A stretch of 64,000 nucleotides of DNA. Source: Corynebacterium terpenotabidum Y-11 (GTDB lineage: Bacteria > Actinomycetota > Actinomycetes > Mycobacteriales > Mycobacteriaceae). The DNA lies in assembly GCF_000418365.1 (NCBI RefSeq), contig NC_021663.1, forward strand, positions 2,542,001 to 2,606,000, read 5' to 3'. Positions 52,388 through 61,887 of this stretch are shown here, piece by piece (positions within the stretch are counted from its first letter, which is position 1; each line of letters begins with the position of its first letter). The notes beneath the pieces were generated by a model, which worked only from the letters and a program-made list of their open reading frames with translations, was not told the DNA's origin and did no database searches. Made by a program: the position numbers and the translations under genes.

Positions 52388-53494
52388 ATGCGGATCGGAC
52401 TGCTCTTCTCCCTCACCGGCCCCCGTTCGGACATGGGCTCCACCATCGCCGACGGGGCACTGCTCGCCGCCAGCGAAATCAACGCCGCCGGCGGCGTCCT
52501 CGGCGAACCGCTCGACATCGAGATGGTGGACGCCCGCTCCGAGATCACCCGCGCAGCAGCCGGCGTCCGGACACTCGTCACCGAACGGAAGGTGGACGCC
52601 ATCGTCGGCGGCTACATGTCCGCGACCCGCGTGGCCATGCTGCCGGTACTCCATGAACTCGACACCCTGCTGATGTACCCCACCTACTTCGAGGGCGGGG
52701 AGACCGACCCGCACGTCTTCTACTGTGGCGCCGCCCCCAACCAGTACCTTCCCGCCTACCTGGACTGGATCTCCGTTCATCTGGGGCTGCGCATCCACAT
52801 CATCGGATCGGACTACCTCTACCCGCGGGTGCTGAGGGAACAGATCATCCGCACCGCCGACTCCCTCGGCCTCACCGTCGTCGGCGATATCCTCGTCCCC
52901 CTGGGCGAAACCGATTTCGGTGAGGCGGTGGCGGACATCCGGGATTCCGGTGCCGACGTGGTCCTGTCCAACCTCGTCGGTTCGGACTCCACAACCTCCT
53001 TCGCCCGGGCCATCGCGGAGACCGGACTACCGGTCGCCGCGACGGTCACCACCGGGGTGGATCTGCGGAACATGGATCCCGGCACCACAGACTGCCACTA
53101 CATGGTGGCGTCCTATCTCTCGGACATGGTGACCCCCGCCAATCTCACCTACCGCTCCGCCCTGCACCACTTCCGTGGCCCCGTTCCCTCGCATGCTGCC
53201 CAGGTCAGTGCATATAACGCAGTGCACATGCTCGCTCTCGCCGCGGACGATGCCGGGGCGACGGACACTGCCTCGCTGACCGATTCCCTGACCCGCGTCA
53301 CCTTCTCCGGGAACCCGTCCGGGATTCCCTTCCGTTTCCAGAGCAACCACTACAGCGTCCACCCCGCCGTCATCGGGCAGGCAGTGGGCTCCGACTACCG
53401 GGTCCTCGCCGAGTCCCCCGCCACCTTCGCCGACCCCTGGTGGGGTTCTGTCCCCCCGACGCCACGGGACTCGCGCAACGTCAGTGCCAGATAG
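52388..53494 (+). CDS. AmiC/urea-amide binding-protein-like cytosolic sensor
   Basis: A 368-residue periplasmic-binding-protein fold of the amide/urea group (AmiC, FmdD, UrtA). Diagnostic segments are MRIGLLFSLTGPRSDMGSTI, GGYMSATRVAMLPVLHELD, the YPTYFEGGETDPHVFYCG segment, and GSDYLYPRVLREQIIRTADS. It lacks a signal peptide or lipobox, so it resembles the cytosolic AmiC sensor and not a transporter component, and no ABC genes are near. It is divergent from hyuA and overlaps the 3' end of the PucR-type gene by 100 bases tail to tail. It probably senses an amide, urea or hydantoin and modulates an antiterminator or regulator. Confidence 0.82.
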   Translation: MRIGLLFSLTGPRSDMGSTIADGALLAASEINAAGGVLGEPLDIEMVDARSEITRAAAGVRTLVTERKVDAIVGGYMSATRVAMLPVLHELDTLLMYPTYFEGGETDPHVFYCGAAPNQYLPAYLDWISVHLGLRIHIIGSDYLYPRVLREQIIRTADSLGLTVVGDILVPLGETDFGEAVADIRDSGADVVLSNLVGSDSTTSFARAIAETGLPVAATVTTGVDLRNMDPGTTDCHYMVASYLSDMVTPANLTYRSALHHFRGPVPSHAAQVSAYNAVHMLALAADDAGATDTASLTDSLTRVTFSGNPSGIPFRFQSNHYSVHPAVIGQAVGSDYRVLAESPATFADPWWGSVPPTPRDSRNVSAR

Positions 53495-54708
53495 AAGTCC
53501 ACCCGGTCAGCGGTGACCTGCAGATCCCGCCCGGTGAGCTCTTCGATCCTGGTCAGGCGGTAGCGCAGCGTATTCGCGTGAACCCCGAGTGCCTCCGCAG
53601 TCTCCGTCGTCCGGCAGTTGAGCACCAGATAGGTACGCAGAGTGTCCAGGTAGGACGACCCCTGTCGGGTGTCCTGGGCAGTCAACGGTGCCAGCACCGA
53701 GTTCTCCAGAATCTCCACCGCATCCGGCGACGTGATCAGTCCTGCCGCCATGGGAACGCGCAGCCGGTGCTCATCATCACCGGTGCCGGACTGTTCCCGG
53801 AACTGCATCCGCTCCGCCATCTGCCCGGCGCTGACCAGGGCATGGACCAGATCATCGGGGGTGCGGAATACACAGGAGCTTGTTCCTCTGACCGCGTTCC
53901 GGGCAACGGTGGTGCGGACAGTGGTGACTGCCCGCGCGGTACCCGCTTCACCACCGGCGGCCTGCCGCACCAGGGCCAGAACCCGCCCATCCCGGACCGT
54001 CACCACGGCAGGTCGCAACATGGCCCAGGCCACATCCCGGACGGCGTCCTCGAGTCTCGCCAGGTCAGCGGCTTTGTCCGTGCCTTTGTCCGTGGCATTG
54101 TCTGTGGCATTGTCTGTGGCATTGTCTGTGGCACAGCCCGTGGCGTCTCCGGCTCCGGGATCCACCACCACCGCCGTCACCCTCGACCCCGGGGGCAGCC
54201 CCAGTGACTCCGCCCATGGCGCCACCGACGACGGCTCTCCCGTCACCAACTCCCGGATGAATGTCTCCTCCATCGCAGCCCGGGATTGACGAGCCACCGC
54301 CACCGACGACAACAAATCGGTGAACGCCCGGACGACCGCCACAATTCTCCGCTTCGCCCACGGGGCGGCATGTTCCCTGCTCAGCACCAGGGAACACCCG
54401 GGAAGCAGGGCGATCCGCACCAGTCGGCCTTCGGCCGGGGCTTCGGTCACCTGTACCGCCGGTCGCGACAGCGCCGCCCGGTACACCGACGACGGCAACC
54501 GGAACGTCGGATTCACCACCGCACCCGGGGTGATGAGATGCACGGCGGCCGCCAGAGATTTCTCACTGCGCGTGAACAGGCTCAGCAATTCACGTCCACC
54601 GGCCCCTGCCAAACCTGACCGACCACTCGCGTCGACATCCGCGAGTTCCTCGGCAAACAGCGCCCTCACCGGGCCGAGAGGATCCGGGGACCGGTCAAGT
54701 CCGGGGAA
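53395..54708 (-). pseudogene. PucR-type transcriptional regulator, 3' part, cut off by IS256-family element
   Basis: The frame runs from the IS edge at 54708 to the stop at 53395; GTG 54669 would give a 424-residue product. The C-terminal 70 residues are the PucR/CdaR-type HTH (SSYLDTLRTYLVLNCRTTET, then VHANTLRYRLTRIEELTGRD and RVDFYLAL). The middle holds a GGDEF-like region and a repeat-encoded ATDNATDNATDN stretch. The N-terminal domain is absent here but found on the other side of the element at 56133-56487 on the same strand. The truncated product could still bind DNA but would lack part of its sensing domain. Its C-terminal tail overlaps the AmiC-like gene by 100 bases. Confidence 0.78.
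54073..54132. repeat. five tandem 12-bp repeats inside the PucR-type gene
   Basis: Units of ATTGTCTGTGGC and two variants (TTTGTCCGTGCC, TTTGTCCGTGGC) encode the ATDN/KGTD run. The unit is a multiple of three, so slippage would vary the linker length without a frameshift. Confidence 0.85.
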
Positions 54709-56132
54709 GTGGTGTATCTCCCTTCCGCTGAAACAGTGCGCGTGACTCCAGGTCAGGGACCGTCACGAGCCTGATAGCGAGTCCGGCTCATGCTGCCTCC
54801 TGCACAGATCCGTCGGCGTCGATGACGTTGGCGTTCATCATCGTCCGGGTCTGCTCCAGACTCACCAACGACATGTAGCGCTTCTGCTGAATCCAGTCGT
54901 CGTGCTGCTCAGCGAGCACCGCCCCGACCAACCGGACGACCGCATCACGATTCGGAAAAATTCCGACTACGTCAGTGCGCCGGCGAATCTCACGGTTGAG
55001 CCGCTCGGTGGGGTTGTTGGACCACACCTTCGTCCACACCGCCTTCGGAGTCTGGGTGAACGCCAACAGTTCCTCGAGGGCCTCTTCCAGGTAGTCGGCG
55101 ACGTGCGGGAACCTGTGCTCGCAGAAACTGACGACCTCCTGGGCCTGGGTCCACACCGCGGCGGCATCGGGCTGCTGGAAGATCGTCTGGAACATCGCCG
55201 ACAGTGTCGGCCACTGCGTCTTGGGCACCATCGACGAGAGGTTCTTGGCGAAGTGCGTTCGGCACCGCTGCCACGACGCTTCCGGCAGTACCTCACCGAT
55301 GGCGTGCTGAATCCCCAGGTGGGCGTCGCTGGTGACCAGGTAGACCTGGTCCAGCCCGCGGGCCTTGAGATCCCGGAAGAAGCCGGTCCAGGAGGCCACC
55401 GACTCGGATGTGGCGACCTGCATGCCCAGCAGTTCGCGGTATCCTTCCACGTTGACCCCGCAGGCCAGCAGCACCGAGGTTTTCACGACCCGCCCGCCTT
55501 CACGGACTTTCATCGTCAGCGCGTCGCAGGACACGTACAGGTAGGGTCCACCGTCGAGTGGACGGTGGCGGAAGTCGGCGACCATGGTGTCGAGGTCCTT
55601 GGCCATGTCGGACACCTGGGACTTCGACAGGTTGGTGATCCCCAGGCTGGCGACCAGGTCGTTCATCCTGCGGGTGGACACACCTTTCAGATAGCACGTC
55701 GCGATCACTGTGCTCAAGGCGCGTTCTGCTCGACTGCGACGTTCCAGCAGCCAGTCGGGGAAGAACGAGCCGGAGCGGAGTTTGGGGACGGCGACGTCGA
55801 CGGTGCCGACGCGGGTGTCGAGGTCGCGGTGTCGGTAGCCGTTGCGGGTGTTGGTGCGCGACTGGCTGGTGGTGGCGTAGTCGGCGCCGCAGATCTGGTC
55901 GGCCTGGGTGGACAGGATCTGGTTGATGAAGCTCTGCAGCATCTGGCGCATCAGATCCGGTGAGGCTTGGGTGAGCAGGTCGTCGAGGTAGGTGGACGGG
56001 TCGATATGATGGGGGCTGGTGGCCATCGTGGATTGTCCCTTTCGAGGAGATGTGAGAGTTGAGTCGAAAGGTACCTGCGGTGGTCACCGTCGTCGTTGAC
56101 GGGGTGGTCACCGGCAGTTACAGATACACCAC
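54709..56132. mobile_element. IS256-family insertion sequence
   Basis: The element contains one transposase gene and ends in an 11-bp inverted repeat, GTGGTGTATCT at 54709-54719 and its complement at 56122-56132, with weaker pairing further inside. The boundaries are accurate to a few bases. No 8-9 bp target duplication is evident (CCGGGGAA on one side, GCTAGAGG on the other), so a deletion or recombination may have followed insertion. It lies between the two halves of a PucR-type regulator gene. Confidence 0.75.
54788..56026 (-). CDS. IS256-family (Mutator-type) transposase
   Basis: A 412-residue transposase of the usual length. Typical stretches are DQICGADYATTSQSRTNTRN, GYRHRDLDTRVGTVDVAVPK, VSTRRMNDLVASLG, YLYVSCDALTMKVREGG (first catalytic Asp region), YLVTSDAHLGIQHAIGEV (second Asp) and WSNNPTERLNREIRRRTDVV (conserved Glu region). 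The frame is intact with a normal start, so the element could still be active. Confidence 0.95.
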   Translation of the reverse strand: MATSPHHIDPSTYLDDLLTQASPDLMRQMLQSFINQILSTQADQICGADYATTSQSRTNTRNGYRHRDLDTRVGTVDVAVPKLRSGSFFPDWLLERRSRAERALSTVIATCYLKGVSTRRMNDLVASLGITNLSKSQVSDMAKDLDTMVADFRHRPLDGGPYLYVSCDALTMKVREGGRVVKTSVLLACGVNVEGYRELLGMQVATSESVASWTGFFRDLKARGLDQVYLVTSDAHLGIQHAIGEVLPEASWQRCRTHFAKNLSSMVPKTQWPTLSAMFQTIFQQPDAAAVWTQAQEVVSFCEHRFPHVADYLEEALEELLAFTQTPKAVWTKVWSNNPTERLNREIRRRTDVVGIFPNRDAVVRLVGAVLAEQHDDWIQQKRYMSLVSLEQTRTMMNANVIDADGSVQEAA

Positions 56133-56487
56133 GCTAGAGGACGTAACCCGGGGACCTCCGGTGGTCCGCATCGGCACCGGGGTGAAGCAGCGGAATATTT
56201 CGACGGGAACACTCCGTCACGAGGTCCGACGGAGCCGGATCACGCAGCAGCAGCCCAGCGGCGCGGGCGCGGCGCGCATGGTCGACGAGCTCCTCCGGAC
56301 CCGGGGCTACCCCGTCACCGGGAAAGAGGAGGTGAAGGCCCCTTTTCGGCAGGCCGGTACCGTCCCCGGTCGCCTCCTCCGGATGAGTGGCATCCGAGAC
56401 GTCCTGACCGATGAGTGCACTGACCTGTGTATCTTCCGTCGGAGCCACGAACCCGACTGCCTGTGCCACCCTGTGCAGGGAGACCAC
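56133..56487 (-). pseudogene. PucR-type transcriptional regulator, 5' part (N-terminal sensing domain)
   Basis: From GTG 56487, with a GGAGGT ribosome site 10 bases upstream, the frame reads VSLHRVAQAVGFVAPTEDTQ, VSALIGQDVSDATHP, a LHLLFPGDGVA strand, HARRARAAGLLLRDP and RNIPLLHPGADADHRR, which match the N-terminal PucR domain, then runs into a stop at the IS edge. The C-terminal HTH half lies on the far side of the element (53395-54708). Joining the halves gives about 555 residues, the usual PucR size. Confidence 0.75.
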
Positions 56488-56505
56488 CGTGCCCGCACCT
56501 CCGGA

Positions 56506-56550
56506 GTCGTCTGTGTCGTCTGTGTCGTCTGTATCGCCTGTGTCGTCTGC
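56506..56550. repeat. five tandem 9-bp repeats upstream of the PucR-type gene
   Basis: Units GTCGTCTGT (three exact, two variant) lie immediately 5' of the regulator's ribosome site on the minus strand. Copy-number change would alter the leader spacing. Confidence 0.8.
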
Positions 56551-56698
56551 GGCTTCTCACATAAACGACACCCACTATCTCCCAACGAGGTTTCCGGACA
56601 GTTGCCCCGCGATTAACTAACTTCCCGGCCACCCGCGCCACCCCACTGACAGGTCAGGAAGTTTGCAGGTTCTAAGGAATCCGGTGACCGGCGCGTCG

Positions 56699-56704
56699 TA
56701 GAAT
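56699..56704 (+). promoter_or_regulatory. candidate -10 box of ybjQ-like gene
   Basis: TAGAAT lies 79 bases before the YbjQ-family start; no clear -35 was found. Confidence 0.3.
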
Positions 56705-56782
56705 CGGCACGGCAGTCTCCCCGTCCATCTGCGCCCCCGCCGGCAGCACTCCGACCCCCGCACCCATTCCGAGGAGCCCATC

Positions 56783-57097
56783 ATGATCGTCACGACCACA
56801 GCCACCGTCGAAGGCCGCCCGGTCTCCGAGTACATCCGCATCGTCGCCGGTGAGACCGTCGTCGGCATCAACATGTTCAAGGACATCGGCGCCAGTTTCC
56901 GTAACATCGTCGGCGGACGCTCCGCCGGCTACGAGGGCGAGATCAACGGTGCCCGTGAACAGGCTCTCGGCGAGATGGTGCAGCGTGCCATCGAACTCGG
57001 CGCGGAGGGTGTCGTCGGGGTGAAGATCGACTACGAGTCCCTCGGCCAGGGCGGCATGGTCATGGTCACCGCCTCCGGCACTGCCGTGCGCTTCTAG
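56783..57097 (+). CDS. YbjQ/UPF0145 family protein
   Basis: A 104-residue protein of the YbjQ (UPF0145, heavy-metal-binding-domain-like) family: VEGRPVSEYIRIVAGETVVG, INMFKDIGASFRNIVGGRSA, GYEGEINGAREQALGEM and GAEGVVGVKIDYESLGQGG. Size matches the single-domain pentameric type. GGAG precedes the ATG by 8 bases. Function is not established. A secreted-protein gene follows 11 bases later and may be co-transcribed. Confidence 0.9.
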   Translation: MIVTTTATVEGRPVSEYIRIVAGETVVGINMFKDIGASFRNIVGGRSAGYEGEINGAREQALGEMVQRAIELGAEGVVGVKIDYESLGQGGMVMVTASGTAVRF

Positions 57098-57108
57098 AGG
57101 GGCGTCCT

Positions 57109-57609
57109 ATGTACCGACCGCACCGACTGACCCTCCGGGACGCCACCCTCGCCATCGCGGCCTGCAGTGTTCTGGTCCTCACCGCGTGCGGTGACGACGA
57201 GGACGCCTCCCCCACCACCGTGGAATCCTCGGACGCCGTCACCGGGGGTCTCCCCCGGTTCGACTCCACCGCCGACATCCGCGACGCCCTCGCGGGCTCG
57301 GACTGGGAGTGCCAGCTCTGGAACGACGCCGAGGACACCGGCTCCGAGACCGCCGCGTCCTCGTGCCTGACCGCGGCAGGCGGCGGCGAGGCCGGCGATG
57401 AGCCGAGCATCCACGCCATCTACCTCAACGATCACCCCGCAGAGACCGCCTCGGTCATTTTCCAGGACGGCTCCGGTTCCCCGGCCGTTATCGTCGGCAA
57501 CAACTGGCTGTTCGACTGCGGTCCGGACGACGGCATCAGTGTGGACCAGTGCAAGGACATCGCCCGGATCCTCGGCGGCACCGTCGTTCTTCCCGAACCG
57601 GTGGAGTGA
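57109..57609 (+). CDS. putative lipoprotein
   Basis: A 166-residue secreted protein. Residues 1-27 form a signal peptide ending in the lipobox LTAC, so Cys27 would be lipid-modified and the mature protein anchored to the outer face of the membrane. The mature part has an acidic, Ser/Thr-rich linker and a small domain with Cys at WECQLW, SSCLTA, FDCGPD and DQCKD, suggesting two disulfides. No family was recognised. It converges with the mycolyltransferase-type gene. Confidence 0.75.
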   Translation: MYRPHRLTLRDATLAIAACSVLVLTACGDDEDASPTTVESSDAVTGGLPRFDSTADIRDALAGSDWECQLWNDAEDTGSETAASSCLTAAGGGEAGDEPSIHAIYLNDHPAETASVIFQDGSGSPAVIVGNNWLFDCGPDDGISVDQCKDIARILGGTVVLPEPVE

Positions 57610-57651
57610 CGCCCGACCGGTGACGTGCGGCCGGAGCCGACAGTGGGGTTC

Positions 57652-58665
57652 CTACGTGACACCGCCACCGATATTCGCGATGAACTGGTGCATATTGCCC
57701 TGCTCGAAGGCGGAATGCCGCCAGGTGTCCCAGGCGTGGGCACCGATGAGATCGTATTTGAACTCGATGTTCGTCCGCCCCGCCAGCGCGGCGCGGGCCT
57801 GGAATTCAGCAGTGAAGACCAGCGACCCGGTTTCAAAGGGACCACCCTTGACCACGGTGGCGATCGGGTCCGGCCCCATGTCACCGGCGAAGTTGGGGAT
57901 ACCGGAGGACGCCGAGACGATCACCGGCATCGTCAGGTTGCTGATGTTGAGCGTGGGGTTGTTCTCCGCGCGGTCACCTTCGTCCGACCACGGAATGCCC
58001 TCGAAGTCATTGTTGAACATCGACGTACCGTCGATGACCATCCGCTGGACCGGCATGCCCGGATCGTAGAGCCCGGACAGGGCGTAGACCGAACTGTAGA
58101 GGTCCGGGTGGTTCGCGGCGAGATTCATCGCCCCGTACGCCCCGGAGCTCAGGCCGGTGACACCGGTGGTGCCACGGCCGCCGTTCGGCACGCTCCAGGT
58201 GTCCTCGAGGTACTGGGGCAGTTCCTCCGCCATGAAAGTCTCGAACTGCTTGGCCTCGTCACCTGCCCAGTCCTGGACCCAGGTGAAGCGGTCCATCGCG
58301 GGGAAGACCAGTGTGGCGTCCTCGTTCGCGAGCTCCTGCAAGGCGCCGCCGGCGGTGGTCCAGGCGTTGACGTCGGTTGAGTCGGCGCCGTCGATGAACT
58401 GGGCGACCTTGTTGTTGCCGGCGGTGAGCGCCGGGCGGACGATAACGGGGATGTCCCGGTTCATCGCCGCCGAGTACACGGTGCACTGGTACGCGCCGTC
58501 ATTGATCGCCGAGCAGCCGGCCGTGTCCGCCGCAGCCACCGGGACGACCACCGGGATGACCGTGAGGGACGCCGCGACGGCGGTCGCCGCGGCGAGTCCG
58601 GCCGCGCGGGTGCGGCGGACGTCGGGGCGACGGTGCCGCCCGACATAGGAACGTTGATGTGTCAT
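57652..58665 (-). CDS. secreted mycolyltransferase-type esterase (antigen 85/Cmt fold)
   Basis: A 337-residue exported alpha/beta-fold protein. A signal peptide covers about residues 1-47 (VIPVVVPVAAADT near the cleavage site). The nucleophile motif is TGLSSGAYGAMNLAANHPDL and a C-terminal GAHAWDTWRHSAF carries the histidine. A SAMNRDIPV-like stretch and oxyanion loop (FIDGADS) match corynebacterial mycolyltransferases, which transfer mycolic acids to trehalose or arabinogalactan. ATG 58665 follows a GGAGGT site. Two cysteines near the mature N-terminus (GCSAI, YQCTVY) could form a disulfide. This gene supports assignment to the mycolate-producing group. Confidence 0.85.
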   Translation of the reverse strand: MTHQRSYVGRHRRPDVRRTRAAGLAAATAVAASLTVIPVVVPVAAADTAGCSAINDGAYQCTVYSAAMNRDIPVIVRPALTAGNNKVAQFIDGADSTDVNAWTTAGGALQELANEDATLVFPAMDRFTWVQDWAGDEAKQFETFMAEELPQYLEDTWSVPNGGRGTTGVTGLSSGAYGAMNLAANHPDLYSSVYALSGLYDPGMPVQRMVIDGTSMFNNDFEGIPWSDEGDRAENNPTLNISNLTMPVIVSASSGIPNFAGDMGPDPIATVVKGGPFETGSLVFTAEFQARAALAGRTNIEFKYDLIGAHAWDTWRHSAFEQGNMHQFIANIGGGVT

Positions 58666-58858
58666 ATTCAGTAACCTCCGCGGCAGAGGGTACTGACGCC
58701 ACCTGGGAAAACGTGGCCCTGACGGCGAACTGACGGAATACCGGCAGGGGACGTTCAACTCCCCCGCCTTTCCTGCCTTTTTCCGGTGAAAATACCCGTG
58801 GCGACCGTCACACGCACCAGGTCATACGGGCCGCATCACGACGGAGGTACCGCCCCGG

Positions 58859-60571
58859 TCAGAAGTGCTTGCCGACGTGTGCTTCCTCGCGCATGGTCTT
58901 GACCATGTGCGGGTAGTGCAGCTCGAAGGCCGGACGCTCGGAGCGGATCTTCGGCATGGAGTCGAAGTTGTGCCGCGGCGGCGGGCAGGAGGTCGCCCAT
59001 TCCAGGGAGTTGCCGTAGCCCCACGGATCGTCGACGGTGACAACCTCACCGTAGCGCCAGGAGCTGAAGACATTCCAGATGAACGGCAGCACCGAGACGC
59101 CGAGGATCAGCGTGCCGATGGTGGACACCTGGTTGAGCACGGTGAAGCCGTCGGAGTCGAGGTAGTCGGCGTAGCGGCGCGGCATACCCATGTTGCCCAG
59201 CCAGTGCTGGACCAGGAACGTCGTGTGGAAGCCGATGAAGGTCAGCCAGAAGTGGATCTTGCCCAGCTTCTCGTCCATCATCCGGCCGGTCATCTTCGGG
59301 AACCAGTAGTACACGCCCGCGTACGAGGAGAAGACCACCGTGCCGAAGAGCGTGTAGTGGAAGTGCGCGACGACGAAGTAGGTGTCCGAGATGTGGAAGT
59401 CCAGTGCCGGGGACGCCAGCATGATGCCGGTCAGACCACCGAAGAGGAAGGTCGCGAAGAAGCCGATGGCGAAGATCATCGGAGTTTCGAAGGTGATCCG
59501 GCCCTTCCACATGGTGCCCAGCCAGTTGAAGAACTTCAGGCCGGTCGGCACGGCGATGAGGAAGGTCATGAAGGAGAAGAACGGCAGCAGGACCGCACCG
59601 GTGACGAACATGTGGTGCGCCCACACACTCAGCGACAGGGCCGCGATGGACAGGGTCGCGAAGACCAGGCCGACGTATCCGAACATCGGCTTGCGGCTGA
59701 ACACCGGGAAGATCTCGGACACGATACCGAAGAAGGGCAGGGCGAGGACGTAGACCTCGGGGTGGCCGAAGAACCAGAACAGGTGCTGCCACAGGATGGC
59801 GCCGCCGTTGGCCGGGTCGTAGATGTGGCCGCCGAACAGACGGTCGTAGAGGACGCCGAGAGCCGCCGCGGTGAGCATCGGGAAGATCAGGAGGGCCAGC
59901 AGTGAGGTCACCAGGATGTTCCAGGTGAAGATGGACATCCGGAACATCGTCATGCCCGGGGCCCGCAGGCAGATGATCGTGGTGATCATGTTCACGGCCG
60001 AGGCGATGGTGCCGACGCCGGTGAGGCCCACGCCGACGATCCAGAGGTTGGTGCCGACACCCGGGGAGTGGATGGCGTCCGCCAGCGGCATGTACATCGT
60101 CCAGCCGAAGTCACCGGCACCGCCGGGGGTGAGGAATCCGGAGATCATGATGATGCCGCCGAGCAGCGTGATCCAGAAGCCGAAGGCGTTGAGGCGGGGG
60201 AAGGCGACGTCGGGGGCACCGATCTGCAGCGGCATGATGTAGTTGCCGAAGCCCCAGATCACCGGGGTGCCGTAGAGCAGCAGCATGATCGTGCCGTGCA
60301 TGGTGAACAGCTGGTTGAACTGCTCATTGGACAGGAACTGCATGCCCGGGTGGAACAGTTCCAGCCGGATGAGCAGGGCCATGAGCCCACCGATGAAGAA
60401 GAAGCTGAAGGCCATCACGATGTACATGATGCCGAGCTGCTTGTGGTCCGTGGTCGTCAGCATGTTCCAGGCGTGATTGCCCTTGAGGGACTTCCCGCCC
60501 TGGGGCGCCGGCCGGGCGTCCGATGCGGTGGGAGTGGGGGTCAGACCCTCCCGCGGCGCTACCGCTGTCAT
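58859..60571 (-). CDS. ctaD: cytochrome c oxidase subunit I (aa3)
   Basis: A 570-residue catalytic subunit of the aa3 terminal oxidase, reducing O2 to water and pumping protons. Haem and copper ligands are visible: low-spin haem His in [15 protein letters not shown], CuB region [14 protein letters not shown] (His-Tyr crosslink), HHMF in [12 protein letters not shown], and the paired histidines of [12 protein letters not shown]. The K-channel and D-channel stretches are normal. The start has a strong AGGAGGT site 8 bases upstream. As in corynebacteria, the gene stands alone, away from the other cytochrome oxidase genes. Confidence 0.97.
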   Translation of the reverse strand: MTAVAPREGLTPTPTASDARPAPQGGKSLKGNHAWNMLTTTDHKQLGIMYIVMAFSFFFIGGLMALLIRLELFHPGMQFLSNEQFNQLFTMHGTIMLLLYGTPVIWGFGNYIMPLQIGAPDVAFPRLNAFGFWITLLGGIIMISGFLTPGGAGDFGWTMYMPLADAIHSPGVGTNLWIVGVGLTGVGTIASAVNMITTIICLRAPGMTMFRMSIFTWNILVTSLLALLIFPMLTAAALGVLYDRLFGGHIYDPANGGAILWQHLFWFFGHPEVYVLALPFFGIVSEIFPVFSRKPMFGYVGLVFATLSIAALSLSVWAHHMFVTGAVLLPFFSFMTFLIAVPTGLKFFNWLGTMWKGRITFETPMIFAIGFFATFLFGGLTGIMLASPALDFHISDTYFVVAHFHYTLFGTVVFSSYAGVYYWFPKMTGRMMDEKLGKIHFWLTFIGFHTTFLVQHWLGNMGMPRRYADYLDSDGFTVLNQVSTIGTLILGVSVLPFIWNVFSSWRYGEVVTVDDPWGYGNSLEWATSCPPPRHNFDSMPKIRSERPAFELHYPHMVKTMREEAHVGKHF

Positions 60572-60730
60572 TGGTGTTACCTCCTGGTGCGTGCGGCGGG
60601 CTGGGGGATGCCCGGTTGTGGAATCGGGGACAGTTCACCGCAAGTGTCTGTCGACCACGTTAAGTTTCCGCGGTCTCCGCAGGTAGGAGGCAGTTCCTTA
60701 TGGGGTTATCGACGGCGGTTATGCCCGCGG

Positions 60731-61687
60731 CTAACCCGTGGGCTTCTCCGCCGCCAGCTTCCGTGAGATCGCGTCGAGGTAGACGGCGTCCTGGGAACCG
60801 GGGTCCCAGATCATCTCGTTGAACATCTCGGCGTAGGTGCCGTCGTCCCGGATGATGCGCCGGGTCGGCATACCGGTGGTGACATTACGTTCCGGCAGCA
60901 GTACCGAACCCATGTCCCGGTCCACCCAGCTCAGCAGGGTGGAACAGTTGGCGACCTCGATCTCGGAATGGCGCACCGACAGGCCCGCCTCCTCCATCAG
61001 TGCCTCCACGGTGCGGGTGATGCCGCATCCGTTGCGCGAGAGGATCAGCTGGTGGTCCGCCAGTTCCCGGACGCTGACCGGGTCGAGTTCGCCGGGGGCG
61101 GCGTCGGGGTCGGCGTCCGGATCGACGAAGACAAGGTAGTCGGAGTTCAACAGCCGGTGGCTGTAGGCCGGCAGCAGGCCGAGCGCGGGGACGATGATCA
61201 TGTCGAGCACCCCGATCTGCAGGTACTCCTCGAGCTGGTCGAGTTCGGACTCCAGCATCGTGGTGTCCCTCCCGTGACTGCGGTGGGTGACGCCGTGGTC
61301 GATGCCGCGGTCCGGAATGTAGGCACCGGGTCCGTAGATCGCTTCACGCACCCGGGTGATCAGCGCCTTCTCGATCTGCGGTGACGCACCGATGCGGATG
61401 GTGCCGTGGCCCTGACTGGCGAAGGACGCCGCCTCGGTCTCGACCCGGTCGAGATCCACGATCACCTGGTGAATGCGCGGCAGGACAGTGTTGCCGAACG
61501 CGGTGGGTGAGGTGCCGCGTGGATTGCGGAGGAAGAGGCGTCCGCCGAGGTACTCCTCCAGCTTGGCGATGGAGGAGGACAGGGCGGGCTGAGTGACCTC
61601 GAAGCGCCGGGCGGCGGCACTGAAAGATCCGGCGGACGCGACGGCGTCCGCGTAGCGCAGGGATTCGAGAGACAGTCGACCATTCAT
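60731..61687 (-). CDS. LysR-family transcriptional regulator
   Basis: A 318-residue regulator with the LysR winged helix at residues 4-62 (SLRYADAVASAGSFSAAARR, FEVTQPALSSSIAKLEEYLG) and a periplasmic-binding-type effector domain with SRNGCGITRTVEALMEEAGL. The start ATG 61687 has a TAGGGT box 9 bases before it and is probably leaderless. No divergent target gene is adjacent; the upstream 380 bases are repeats. The target and effector are unknown, and it lacks the OxyR cysteine arrangement. Confidence 0.88.
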   Translation of the reverse strand: MNGRLSLESLRYADAVASAGSFSAAARRFEVTQPALSSSIAKLEEYLGGRLFLRNPRGTSPTAFGNTVLPRIHQVIVDLDRVETEAASFASQGHGTIRIGASPQIEKALITRVREAIYGPGAYIPDRGIDHGVTHRSHGRDTTMLESELDQLEEYLQIGVLDMIIVPALGLLPAYSHRLLNSDYLVFVDPDADPDAAPGELDPVSVRELADHQLILSRNGCGITRTVEALMEEAGLSVRHSEIEVANCSTLLSWVDRDMGSVLLPERNVTTGMPTRRIIRDDGTYAEMFNEMIWDPGSQDAVYLDAISRKLAAEKPTG

Positions 61688-61696
61688 AGTGCTTCT

Positions 61697-61702
61697 ACCC
61701 TA
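61697..61702 (-). promoter_or_regulatory. candidate -10 box of LysR gene
   Basis: TAGGGT on the minus strand, 9 bases before the start codon. Confidence 0.35.
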
Positions 61703-61795
61703 GAACCGCTCCCTGGGGCGATGCGAGAGCGCGTATAAGTCCCGGTAATGAGTATAAGCGCTGACTCAGATCCACGGCCCGGAGCTCTGCAGCGG

Positions 61796-61887
61796 AACCC
61801 TGCCCGGCCGGCGTCAGCAACCCTGCCCGGCCGATGTCAGCAACCCTGCCCGACCGATGTCAGCAACCCTGCCCGGCCGATGTCAGC
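61796..61887. repeat. four tandem 23-bp repeats
   Basis: Unit AACCCTGCCCGGCCGATGTC followed by AGC repeats four times head to tail (61796, 61819, 61842, 61865) with few changes. The last copy merges into the left arm of a large hairpin. Confidence 0.9.
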
